Assembly (NCBI GenBank): GCA_040954595.2
Contig: CM082579.2
Location: forward strand, 4,092,001-4,156,000
Direction: 5' to 3'
Source of the DNA: Balanoglossus misakiensis
Taxonomy: Eukaryota; Hemichordata
Length of the DNA: 64,000 bases
Positions 50,171 to 62,358 of the stretch are shown here, one piece after another. The notes under the pieces were generated by a model that was not told where the DNA came from, did no database searches, and was given only the letters and a program-made list of their open reading frames with translations. Made by a program: the position numbers and the translations under genes. The first letter of the stretch is position 1. Every line of letters begins with the position of its first letter.

Positions 50171-53100
50171 ATAACTGAAATTCACAGCTATACTAAGTTG
50201 AGACTCAAAGAAATTTTGAGAAATGGAAATCTGGCAAAACCTGAATATAATCTTAGAAGGAAGAACATTGAAAAACAGGATATGAGAGCTTAGTAGACCA
50301 GGGGTTCGGGTATTGATGATGTTAAGTCATTTGGTCTAGATACATATAGAATAGATGCGGTTGTAATTTCTAGTATTTATAGTAAGTTGTATTATCAGGC
50401 TATAACTTATATGTCGCTCATGTAAGTCTACATGTTCCACATCAGAGTTGCTTATCGTAGTTCGTTGCATGGCTCTAGACCACACAGGTCCAGACGCAGT
50501 AATTCAGACATAAAACTGATTCAGAAATTAAATCAGAACACCCACATACTGTACAAGCTCGGTTCATTCTCTCCTTTCATTATATTTGCCGTTTACATGT
50601 TATCCAGCATGTACCCCACCCCCCTCCTCCACCCCCAACAAGAACAACTGCACTGGCGACAAGTCCCCATTTGCATTATGAGCAAATTTAAAAATAACCA
50701 GAATTCCACATACCAGGAACCTGCTATTATTGCATTGCAGATCTCTGTTTACCGGCCAACTATGTCAGACCCAACTGGAGTCCCTATGTTGAAGTCCCCC
50801 TATTAAAAATTTACACACCCGAAACAACAGAGCGACCTGACAACAGACTATCATTGTTTTACGCCACTTGAAATGTCAAATCCGCAGACAGAACTCCTAC
50901 TGGAAATGTCTGTATCAGTTACAATGGACTGAGTCGCTGACATTTATGGAGAAAGGGAAAGTTGTAAATGCCAGTTCTTTTTATATGATCAGGAAATCCC
51001 GGAAATCCTGCCCTGTGGAATCTGACTGCAAGTGATTAATATCGAATGTGGAAAGGGATTGTAAAATATGATCTGATCCACTCCCATTTGGAAACCAGCG
51101 AGTAGTAACATGAATAGTGTGCTTCATAATTCCATCCACTTTGGTCTAAAAAAACAACAGAGGCTCCACATAACCCTCTTACCCCAGTTTCCAATTGTAC
51201 CGTTCCAACTATTGTCACTGAAAAGAGTGATTTCAGTGGTGCCATATGGAAAGGTTAAATATTAAAAGGAGAGAATGAATTGCGATTTGTATATACAGAC
51301 AGACAGTCTGTACCTGTGATTACTGGCTCTAAAACCCTGTAGTACTCAGCTGATACAAAAATGTACATTTCATGGTTGCAGAGCCAGTAGTTCAGAGGGG
51401 AAGTGTCTGAAAACTAACAGGGAGAGTAACAGTTGCATGTTAGTTGAACCCACGTCAGCTTTATAGAGACAGTGATAACAGTTTTAGATGTACATGTATA
51501 TTGGAGAGAAAAAAGATCATTACAGAAAGATGGGACAGTGATAGCAAGTTGGTATTGCGCGTTTTAAAGAACGAAAAAAATTGTGATGTAAAATTGCAAT
51601 GGAAAGGCTTGTGATGTGTATTAAGTCTTTTGGGATTATGAAGAAGTAAAAAATGTTCAATTTGATGGCTTTGAAAATTGCATACGTGTGGTGGTGTCTT
51701 CATTGCTGTGGTTGTGCCATGAAGTGAGTGAAATTGCTTTTAAATGTGATGGCTGAAACAGATTGGTTGAGATGTGTGATGTGTATGCACATGATGTGAG
51801 TAGTTGATGGAGTGACTGTACTGTATATCCTGTCAGTTGGATTGGAGCAACTGGTATTGTAATTATAGCCCTGACTGGCATGTGCAACTTTTATCTTTGA
51901 AAAAAACATGTCAGTTACAGTTGGATGGAATGAGCTTTGCACAGATGCCACTGACAAGGGACGATGGAAGAAAGATTTAAAATGTATCGGGTTTTATGTG
52001 CTATCTTTCATAGATTAGAGTCAAATGTCAGGGTTTTTTGCTGTCCCTGTGTGTCGGTCTGTGTAGGGCAAAGTACTGTGTGATGCTAGAGATGCTACCA
52101 GCAGACGTGATCAAGCCAGGATTGGTGCCTGGTTTAATTGTCACATTTTGCCTGTTAATTGGGTCAGCACAGGGTATTTAAATTCAGAGTGTATAGTCTT
52201 GTCATTTATGGCCATGCTAGCCCGGAGACACAGGCGTTGTATTCTAGATCTAGATCAACGCATGTGTCTCCGGGCTATGGCCATGCAAACCAAGAACAAT
52301 CTAGCATCATATGTAGAATCACAAAATCTGATATTGATTCAAATGATGTGATGAAATTGCTAGCTTATTATAGACCAAGTCTGCAGACTGAACAGTTTTG
52401 AATTATGGGGCATTCACGAGAACAAACCTGTCTCGTTTTATTGGTCATCACAGTTTTAGCACTTTTCCGGTATATGGCCAATCCCATGCTTAACTGAATC
52501 ACTGCAGGCATGCACTTTTGATAGACCACGTGGACAGAGAGGTGTTGAGTCACACGGCAAGCCGGATGCCAACTTCTAACCAGAAACAGACCACCACTAT
52601 CAACACACTGGGTAGTAATTGCATGTTAATTCATGGATGGATAAACCAGACTGGCATCCCAAAGGAAGCCAGACAAAACTTCCTCTCAGTGATCTATGAG
52701 GTCACACTCCAAGGAAAGAAAAATATTCCAGCCTTGCCCTTTTCTTTTCCACAAGTCTGGAAGATATAATATTGACCGGAAGCTTCATTTGCATGAAATC
52801 TACATACATAACAATATAATTCATCATATTTCAATAAAAAATTAACACATGCCGTCCCTGCTGTTATCAAACTGAACCACTCAACCAATTGAAGACACAA
52901 CAATGTATTGAGTCGATATAAATCAGGATATGTAGTCAATCATTGCAAAACGGTTTTGTTTCATACAGGAAACATGTATTATTTTGGGCAGTGCCTACTT
53001 ATATCGATGATGTATTGGTGTCATGGCCGGTTAATAGGCAAAAAAATAAAACTGACCCTGTCCCACATCAAGGTTTTATCAGAGGCTATAGTCAACAATG

Positions 53101-56100
53101 TTGCGAGTGCACAACCCTGTATTCTTTGGGCCAGCCCCCTTTCTATTATCCGAGCAGAGATCAATCTTGATGGGGTGTCGAGCCAACCTCTGATTCAGAT
53201 CCTTAGACATACCAACATATAAGCATGTTTGTAGGTTACAATAACCCATCATGTACGTGTTACAACATCGGACCCCTCGGCGATTAGTTTTACAGTTGGT
53301 AAATCAATAGAAGAGGGCTTGGGGTTCGGCTGGACTTTGAAGTGTTCTGGGTCATATCGTTCTAATCTCAATCCAGTTTATGGAGCTGTTATAGATTCAC
53401 ACTCTGTATTATTGGCAGCATTCCACTGAGCATAGCAGTGTCAAGTGTTCAGGGCAGAAGAAAAATTCTTTCAATATTGTCGTTGGAAATATTTTGTATA
53501 GGGAGATGATCTTCAGGACTGCAACACCATACCCTGTATAGTCATAATCTCCCCAATGGAAAGAATATCTATTGCAAGTCCTGACTGAGATACGAAATAT
53601 TAATCATATTCCAAATAGACAGGATTTTCTTTTGTCAGACCACAGATCTGATGACCTAAACTATGATTAAGTATTGAGGTCACAGACCCAGTACCGGTAG
53701 ACAGATAATGATCTTGAATATGTTTGGTATATTTTCAAAAGTTGCAAAAAAAAACTATTAAAGAATACAGTCTGGTGCAGTTTCACAGCCTGTTCCTTAA
53801 TTCCTTAAATGCAGAATTTTGTTTTCGGTAATGTTTTGCATGTTTTCATGGATTGTCAACCATATAATAGTTTGACAGTATTCGCATGATGATGTCATTC
53901 TAGGTCAAGGGTCACTTCATATAAATAACCATTCAGTGTAAAACCCAAAGGTAATAAATTTCATTAGAACTGTTAACAATTAATTGCCCCATTTATGCAT
54001 TTAACTCATCTGTTTTTACCTACGTGATCTGATCTATTTGATGGCAGATCAATATTCGGTAATTTGAATGCAGCTATTTCATATAAAGTGAGTTCATATC
54101 AGCATGTGATATTTTCAAAAATAAAGATCTGTTAAGTGGACCCCATTTGACGTCAGCCAGATAAGCTGAATTTCTCAGTCCATCAAATTCGCTGGCATGA
54201 AAAAAATAGCTGCCATATTTGTACAGATCTCAGCTACGCACCCATCTCACGCTACACTCTGAAACAATAAACTAGTCTCGGAGCACAGCTGATTATTTTT
54301 ATGGTGTAATTCCAAACTGTCGGCCAGCGCTTGGGTCGCAACACCCGACAAAATAAATGCCTCTCCAATCCAAAAGGTTATGTTGTTTGTAAAAACATTG
54401 TAATATAACAGTTTATAATACTTTAATATATTAGTCGGCATGTAAAATGCAATAAATCTGCAACGTTATGTGAAAAAATACACTGAGAGGTCACCGGCCC
54501 AGTCAATCACTTGTGAGGAACGCAAAATGTGGTAGCTCGTTGCCGATCAGCCTTGGTTCTTACAAAATATCCTGTAAGATGAGAAGCTGATAAAAAATGA
54601 CAAGTCTGGAGAATAAATATCTGGAATTTTTGTCATCCAGTGAAAGGTATTGTTTTACAAGTTTTTTAATGCAAAATGAGGTATAGTCTCCAATGCATAT
54701 AAACAGTAATCTGACAGTTGAAGAAAAAGTATTGTGGCTTCTCAGCAGTCAATTGTCTTTTCTTGGAAAAATACTTTCTACAGTTGCCTGAGAAAGGCTG
54801 GTCAGCAGGCTCCAGTGGAAATTGATCGTTTAGCCTAGATTAATAGTCTGGAAATGTTAAGGCAAGTAGAAAACTGCAAGAATTGCAGCCAATCTGGGTC
54901 TTAACGTCACAAAGAAATGTACAAATCTGAAAGATTTCAGAGGCGCCGGAGCAGATGAGGCAGGGTTATCACTAATCTGATGGCCACACCCTTTTGCTAA
55001 AAATACAACCCAGATCGGCAATATTTGGTTTCAGCCTTGAAAATATCTGGCACAATGCACGGCTGTGTTGTGTTTATGTGCACATGTGAATTTTTGATCA
55101 CTGTCCAACAAATTGATTTAGTTTCGGTGGCCAGGATTCTGCACCCATGTGCATACCAAACAATGGTCAAGGATTGGAAGTGTTAAGCTCTTTAGCAGTA
55201 AGTGTGTACACACCCACGGTGCACACATAACATTTACTGACACTAGTCATGGCCGGCAAATCAATAAGTCATCTTAGCCTAGGTTATAACTGTAGCTCGA
55301 GTCTTCTGCAACAGCTGTTTTGGAACACAAAAGGCATTTGAAAAGCTATAGAAGTTTTTTTCTAATATTAAAATGGAGAATAGATTACATAAATCTGTGG
55401 CCCAAGGGAAATGTTTCAATCTGAGTAATTTGAAAAAACAGAAGTAGTATGAGCATCTAAAAGTTAGTAGGTGTGGCTTGCATATTAATGTTTCATTTGC
55501 ATATTAATTTACATAAAAAATGTCCTCACTGACTTTAAAAAAAAAATCCTGGAAAGTCCTGGGATTTTGAATGACGTGACGAGACGTGGGTACATGGTGC
55601 ACAAGCCTTGCAAATAGTACATGTTGTAAAAATCATATTCCTGGCAAAAAGAATTTCATACATGTACCTAGATTAGTCGTTCTAGCCACATTTATGTGTC
55701 CAGGTAAAACTTATACGTTTATTGAATTCTTTTTCTAAATTTGGAATGATTTCTGCGTGTAATAATCCTTGGGCATAGAAAGGAATCGGTGTCTCTAAGT
55801 ACCAGCGTTAGGGTTGCCATGGTGACGAAACACGCAAAAAGTGTTTCATAGGGGGCCTGTTTAATGCAGCGAGGTGTGTGGAATGTTTCAGGTAGGGTTC
55901 TGTTGCTAATCAAGTTAATTGTGTTGGCCTATTCGTCAACTGAAAAAAAGCGGGGGTCGACCTTCGGACACAGAATGGGAGCTAATAGAATGGTATAAAT
56001 TCCATTGACAACTCCGTGTCAGCGAAGGTCTCGCGGAAAATGTAGTTGCAGCGATGAATGGAGCAAATCCAATTCGATTTCTATTTTCTGGGGTTGCGTG

Positions 56101-59100
56101 GCATTCATGTGATTTCCGGCCGAAAGTCCGTCACATTGCAAGTCAATGACCAAGCTACAATTCAAAGTATGCCCGACGTTTCAAGGGATTTTGTTCGCGC
56201 TCGAACACTGGAAATGCAAGTGTCACATTGAATGGGTGTATAATTATTATGAACCAGTTAACAGGCCATCCCGATTTCTGACTCTGGTGCATGGTGAGAT
56301 GTACACGGGGTCATCTGCGGACATGATGCATTTATAATACCTTGATCTCAACGTGCACATCAGTTTGGTGTAATGTCTAGAACTGTTAAAATTTACTGCC
56401 AGAGTGAATCGAATAAATTATCCATGATTATTCAAAATCAACCATTAAATTTCGCCCGGAGAAGATAACGAATTCACTCAGCAGGGAGTGTTGAATTATT
56501 CGCAGCTTTTCAGGAGAAAGCATTTTACAGATAACATTTCTAGGCCAGATTCTCATTCTTTTGGCTGTCACCGAGAAACAACATTAAACCTTTATCGACA
56601 GAATGATACCATATGTACAAAGAACATCTACTTTACACGATGTAGGCCTATACTATCTCATACTACCCGCCAGAGACCCTATGACAAACGACTACATATC
56701 TACACCATTTCTAAAAACTTTGCATACAAAGCGACCAGGTAGATATGCGAAAGCCTTGAACAGTACTTTCCCTTCAAGTCAAACAGTGGGTGGCCATGGA
56801 TTATTTCCTTTCGACACCAGTTAAATTGGAAACTTCTTTCACAAATCTCGCAACCCCAGGGTAGTATGACTTGTCTGAAAGTGCACACAGCTGTGTGTGC
56901 ATCGCTTTTCCTTTCTATTAAAACCGCGATTCTATAATTTCAAAGGGGGAAAAGAGAATGCCGAGGGGAAATGGCGCTGTCGTCTTGTTCCCAAGAAGAA
57001 AAAACGGTAACCAATTCCTGTTTTCCATATTGAATTGGTAATTTTACTTTAAGATGGGGCTGAAAGGGTCTATGAAGCCAAATATCGCGGCGGTGATTAT
57101 CACGTTTACACGATTAGGAAAAACATCTAAACACGACAGACAGCCGAAAATAGAAAGCATTACACGACATCGATGAATTATTCAACGCAGCTGTCGCAGA
57201 TCGTGATGCAAGTGAATATTAAAAAGTTGGCGCTCGCGTCTCGGAGGCATCCGCTGCGTGTGTAAAGCAAATCTCTTAAGTCGGGCATGAATAAAAACGG
57301 CGGCAAACGTCCGAAATGATGATCTCCAAAAATTCAAGACAGTTTTACGGCTAATGCCGAAACCGTATATATTTTCAAGCAGGTGTTTCGTTCGTCTAGT
57401 TGCGTCACACGATTTAACTATGCATCGAGATGATAACTGTCTATGTTCAGATTATAGATGCAATTGTAAAGGAACCATATCGCCAATAGAGGAAGAGAGA
57501 TGAAGTTCCACGCACATTTTGAGACGACACAGGGCTGGGTAAAATAATTGTCATTAATCACGTGGCAACTGACCCGATAACGCAGCACAATGATTTATGA
57601 TCAGATTCTCCGCACAATATCACAGCTATGCAAGGCCGTGGCTCACACAATTGCGTGTGTGTTTTTTCTTGTTACTGTCAACAATGGGTAAATTTCAGCA
57701 GCAAACACTGCGACAAAAGTTGACTTTTACCTGTAAAGTGTTTTATTTTGAAAAGCTGTCGCTAATTTCACAAAGAAATGCCCCTTTGGCTTTGTCGGGA
57801 GGTTCGCAGGATGGGATTTTTTGTGTTTTCATAATCGCGTGATTGCCGTCGTACGCTGATCTCCTTTATACAACTGACATCAACAGTAAAACAATGATTA
57901 ATATATCAGGGAAAAAACGTTTTTACTACCGACAAAGTTGGCAAATATTCATCTACAGTCTACGTTTCTGTGTCGGCATGCATGAAGCTCGAGATGGCCT
58001 GTAAATATTTGATGTTCTTGAGACTGAGATATTTCTGGTGGTATCATGTGTGTCAGACGTCCGAAGGTATAAATGCAGAGTGCAACTTCAACGGTACTTC
58101 TCAAACCACTTCAAGAACGACACACTCAGTATATTTTCATCGGAATGCCTTGCAGACAGAAGTTCAATAGGCCGTGATTTTGACAGACAATTAAAATGCC
58201 AGGGAGTTTTTATGTACACGTACTTCCGTTGAACGTCAAACTTGCGGCTCCGACTCAATGTCCGAAACAGAGTGTGCTACGTTTGGTCATAAACTGGTTC
58301 TACTACTTCAGTCTACGAACTGAAAATTATTGCTTCTCCGATCTAGACATGGTTCAGATGAATTTTAGACTATGCTCTCTTCTTCCAGCCCAATAAAAAA
58401 GGTTTTCCTATGTCTCTATCGCAATGACTCTTTATAAGAGTATAAAAGTATTAGAACATATTTTTTCGCCTTTCAACACAGCTTTCGCTTTTTATTAATA
58501 TTCAAATGAAATTTCTCGATAACAAAGGTCTTTCAGCCTTTCAGGGGTTTACTACCGTCACGATATGGGCGTACTTCATCCAAGTCAAGGAATTCACAAA
58601 GAATGCATGGGATTAGGCGTTGATATTCGGTGACTCGTGAAAATATTCACGTCCAAATAAACAAAACGCGGACCCCTGGTTCTGTCACCCAAAGAAACGC
58701 TTCTAGCAGTTTTTCCCCTGACAAAACAAACAACATCAGTTACATTTTGTCAGCTGAGTCTAACAAGGGGGTAGGATCGCTCCCGACCACCTCGTGCGGC
58801 GCAACAAAGTTCTCACGCCCCGAGGAGGTGATGTTGACCAAACCAAGTCGTAAAGCACAGGTGTGAAATGATCCGAAGAGTAAGATCAAGGCCACGGCGC
58901 TTTCGTTGCTTCGAGACGCACAAATTCCGTCCAGTTTGCCGCCAGCGGCAACCTGTGGTCGTCGGGAAACATGCGCGGCAGCTGGTGGGCCTTAAATCGA
59001 CAATTCACTTTACCAGAAACCGAGATAGAAGTTGACGCACAAGGGATAACTATGTCTGAAATTCCACACATTTACTAAACAGAGACACTGGAAACGCTAA

Positions 59101-60093
59101 CTTGAAAAATAAAATAAAACAAATAGTGAAAACACTGCACAGTAAGATTACAAAGAATGAACAACATACATCATATTTCGAATTCTTTACTACTCTTTTC
59201 CCACTGGCTTCAATATGAGTACAAAGTTTGAAAACAAGAATGCGAAAGGGTGTGGTATAACTTTACCAGGGAAAACAACAACTGCCAGCATGAATAACCG
59301 TGTCTTGGTGTTTGCTCCAGGGCCAAAATACTTGGGGGAAAAACGGGTGCAGTCCACACGTTTTCACTTTCTCCGTCATACACACTTCAGTCAAACATTT
59401 CAGGGTTTTCAAAAATTTGCAAGGCCTTGAGGAACCACTTTTCACAAGCTCATCATCTCAACAGAAATGACGATGTCTGCACAGCTTCAAGGATAAACGT
59501 GACGTGTATTTGCTCGGTTCTGACACTGGTGGCGCTATAAAAGGGTCTGTCACACATAGACTATTTCAGTTGTGTGCATGTAGTAAGGAATGTGTATTTC
59601 TATTCGTTTATCACAGTGGTATTTACATGGTTTTACCAACTGGAGGTGGCTGATAGTCTGTTACACAGTATATGCATTAATTCAGAGCCCTCTAATACTA
59701 AAGACATTTGTATCTGAATGATCATTTTCCACCAGAGATGCAATCTTGACACATTTGTTGTGCCCTCGTACAAAATCCACTACTTTTCTTTTGTGTGTGC
59801 CGGTGCAAAACTCAAGCTGAAAACCTCTGATAATCAACAGCACTATCATCAGATTCACAGCACTATCATCATATATATTATCTTGCACTCTCCATCGGCA
59901 CCCACACTCTGCCTGGAAGGACACAGATCAGTCCACTACACACAGTAGAGTTATTTGTCCCCATTTTAAAGACATTTCTTTAAACCAGGTGTGTTCGGCA
60001 GTTCAGTTCTTTCTGATGGCGCTGCTGCACCAAGTGGTTGACCCACATCTGATTCACAGTTGACTGAATGACAACATTCTTGGAATGTGATCT
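50171..60093. other. gene desert between ANKRD50 and ANAPC15
   Basis: No exon with splice-phase support or family resemblance. It holds the 77-bp hairpin at 52208-52284, a TGACGTCA at about 54148 and an X-box-like GTTGCCATGGTGAC at 55813-55826. CpG is noticeably more frequent from about 55.9 to 59 kb. The ANAPC15 3' UTR occupies an unknown part of the right end; no clear minus-strand AATAAA was found. Confidence 0.55.
52208..52284. repeat. 77-bp near-perfect hairpin
   Basis: The 32-base arm 52208-52239 (ATGGCCATGC then TAGCCCGGAGACACAGGCGTTG) pairs with 52256-52284 (CAACGCATGTGTCTCC then GGGCTATGGCCAT). The only faults are one mismatch and a 3-base bulge. The 16-base loop carries a CTAGATCTAG palindrome. 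GC-rich arms in AT-rich surroundings make chance unlikely. It may be a microRNA precursor or a foldback mobile element; no open frame or known mature microRNA was recognised. Confidence 0.85.
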
Positions 60094-61057
60094 TCATATC
60101 ATCCAGGGTGGTGAATCTCCAGTGTCAGCGTCATTGCCCATGTCCATTTCAACCTAAAAAACACACCAAAGATAGAGTTTGCTATGAGTTGATCACAATT
60201 TACTGTCATCCAATAACCTTAGAGACATAGAAATCATGGTGAAGACTTGATCTGTCAAAGTTGACTATTCCCCTCCCTCCTCAGCCTCTACAATCACGCT
60301 AGCATACATGTATACACTTTGATCCAGCCTTTCTTGAAACTTTGCACTCTGAATACTCACATCTTCAGGTGAATCTTGGTCATAATCATTCATTTCGTCA
60401 GCATCCAAATCATCAGGGTCTTCTTCAGATTCCTCTTCGCTGTCTTCCTCTTCTTCATCGTCGTCATCATCTTCATCATCATCGTCATCAAAGTTCTAAA
60501 AGACGAGTGGATGCAACATCCACACTTAATTACATTTAGGTGAAGGCCATCCTGTTGCTCTGACTGTCAGTGTCACACAAACTAACTCAAATCGCACTAT
60601 AAACACTTGAAACAAAAGACCCAGGTAATTGATAAGGTGATACACTCTCACCATTACACAGCATACACAGTGATAAAAAAAGCTGAATGCTATGCACGAT
60701 ACGGTAGTTACCTCAGAAGCTGTTTTGCCCATTGGGATGAGATCGTGATCCTTTTCTGATATGCTCTGAAGCTGTAAACAAACAAAACGCGTCAGGTTTA
60801 CTACAGAAAATAGGACAGTGTTACAGGGTCTACGAACCTCCTACATCATACATGTAGTATTTTGAGGGAAACGTTAGGGGCCCAGGCCCAATATTCTACA
60901 AGAAACAACGGCTGTCCAAGATACAAAATTCTCTTACCCAGTTTTGGTGAGCTTGTTCTTGTTCTGTTAAATCATTTTCGTCGTCACATGGTTTGTCAAC
61001 TCTGAACCACAAACTGTCAGACAGCCGAGGAAACAAACTTGGGAATAATGCCGCCAT
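60094..61057 (-). CDS. ANAPC15: anaphase-promoting complex subunit 15, 4 exons
   Basis: Small APC/C subunit that in vertebrates promotes turnover of mitotic checkpoint complexes on the APC/C and so checkpoint silencing. Exons, 5' to 3' on the minus strand, are 61057-60938, 60771-60712, 60495-60361 and 60153-60094. They total 375 nt and 124 residues (about 121 in human), with GT-AG introns all in phase 0. Seen in order: FPSLFPRLSDSLWF near the N-terminus with a following KPC; QEQAHQNW joined to LQSISEKDHDLIPMGK across intron 1; an Asp/Glu-rich stretch (about 61-105) with DEMNDYDQDSPED; and a C-terminal WMI. The ATG at 61057 lies in a YY1-type CAACATGGCGGC. An ATTGG (reverse CCAAT) lies about 43 bases upstream (61100-61104). 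Confidence 0.95.
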
Positions 61058-61104
61058 GTTGGATTTAGTGTTCAAACTGAATATCGTACAAAGCCTCTGA
61101 TTGG
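61050..61104 (-). promoter_or_regulatory. ANAPC15 core promoter: YY1-type start element and CCAAT
   Basis: On the minus strand AACATGGCGGC covers the start codon (plus 61050-61060), matching the YY1 consensus. CCAAT lies at plus 61100-61104. The short spacing implies a very short 5' UTR and no TATA box. Confidence 0.5.
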
Positions 61105-62269
61105 ATGACATACATAACCAGATCCCCTAACTATCCCAGCAATAATTCATCTCGGACCACCCAAAGGTCCGTGAATAGGTAATATGGCCAAAATAAAAAC
61201 AAAAGTATCAAAGGATTCTTGTCACTTGAAATGAAGGGAACGGTCATATTTCTCGTCATTGGGTATGGGCCTGTCCTAAAACTATAAATATCGGGGGGTA
61301 CTTGAAGTTGAACAATTGAAACGATACGCAATTCTCACTGGTGCAAACTGATGTCATTTATTTCACTACATGCACACGGTTGCCAAGATATACAACAACG
61401 AGAACAATAATTAACATCAACCACTGAAAATGGTATTGCAAATCTACATAATTTAGGATCACAACATTGAAATCATGGTGTAACACTCGACTGTGAGATG
61501 GATATGTTTCGGTGACAAATACTGTTAAATTAACGCTTGGACTGCGTGACCACGTCACCCCATCCTACACCCCTCCCCTCCCCTCCCTTGCCCCACACCA
61601 TCACCACCGTACAAAACCACATGCATCCATGTACTCTATAGTAAAGCGTTGTGAAGAAGTGCAATACATTAGCTTGTCTATACAATGAAGCAAATATCTT
61701 TTGACGACAAAGACATTCGAACTCATTACCACATGGTGTTCCAAGACACACCACACAAAAATCCACCTCCGTCTGACAATAAAAAATATCTATTGATTTT
61801 TATGATGTCTTAAGGTCACATGACACTCCATGTCTGGTTTTGTTCATATATCTCATCAAAGGTGGCGTGGTAACGCCAACAAACGATATGTTTTCATAAA
61901 ACAGATTACCCGAACTTCAAAACTCATTTATGTCATTCAAAACGAACTAACTTCGCGAGTGGTTGACACTCTAAAAGTCGAAAAAAAAGAGATTACATGA
62001 GCAAAAATTTACTTTTGTTTCGTGTTACCAACTATCAATCTCAAATGACAGTGCTTGTGCTCGAAACATCGAGGTTTTAAAAAAATATTGGAAATCACAC
62101 AAAGACGATTGACGTCATTTCCGCTGTGATGAATACATTATCGACAAAATACACATCTTGCTGTATAACATGTATAAATCTGATAGACGTCTACCATCTT
62201 GTTTTGTACATTAGGTAACGGAAAGTTTGGTTAAAGTGTGCTATTTATATCAAAGTGAATTCTACATAT

Positions 62270-62358
<89 letters not shown>

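Noticed and set aside
50150-50293. Open frame after the ANKRD50 polyadenylation signal with a charged, helix-like composition
   Set aside because: 47 codons without a start codon, between stops at 50147 and 50291, with no splice partner or recognised family; best treated as chance.
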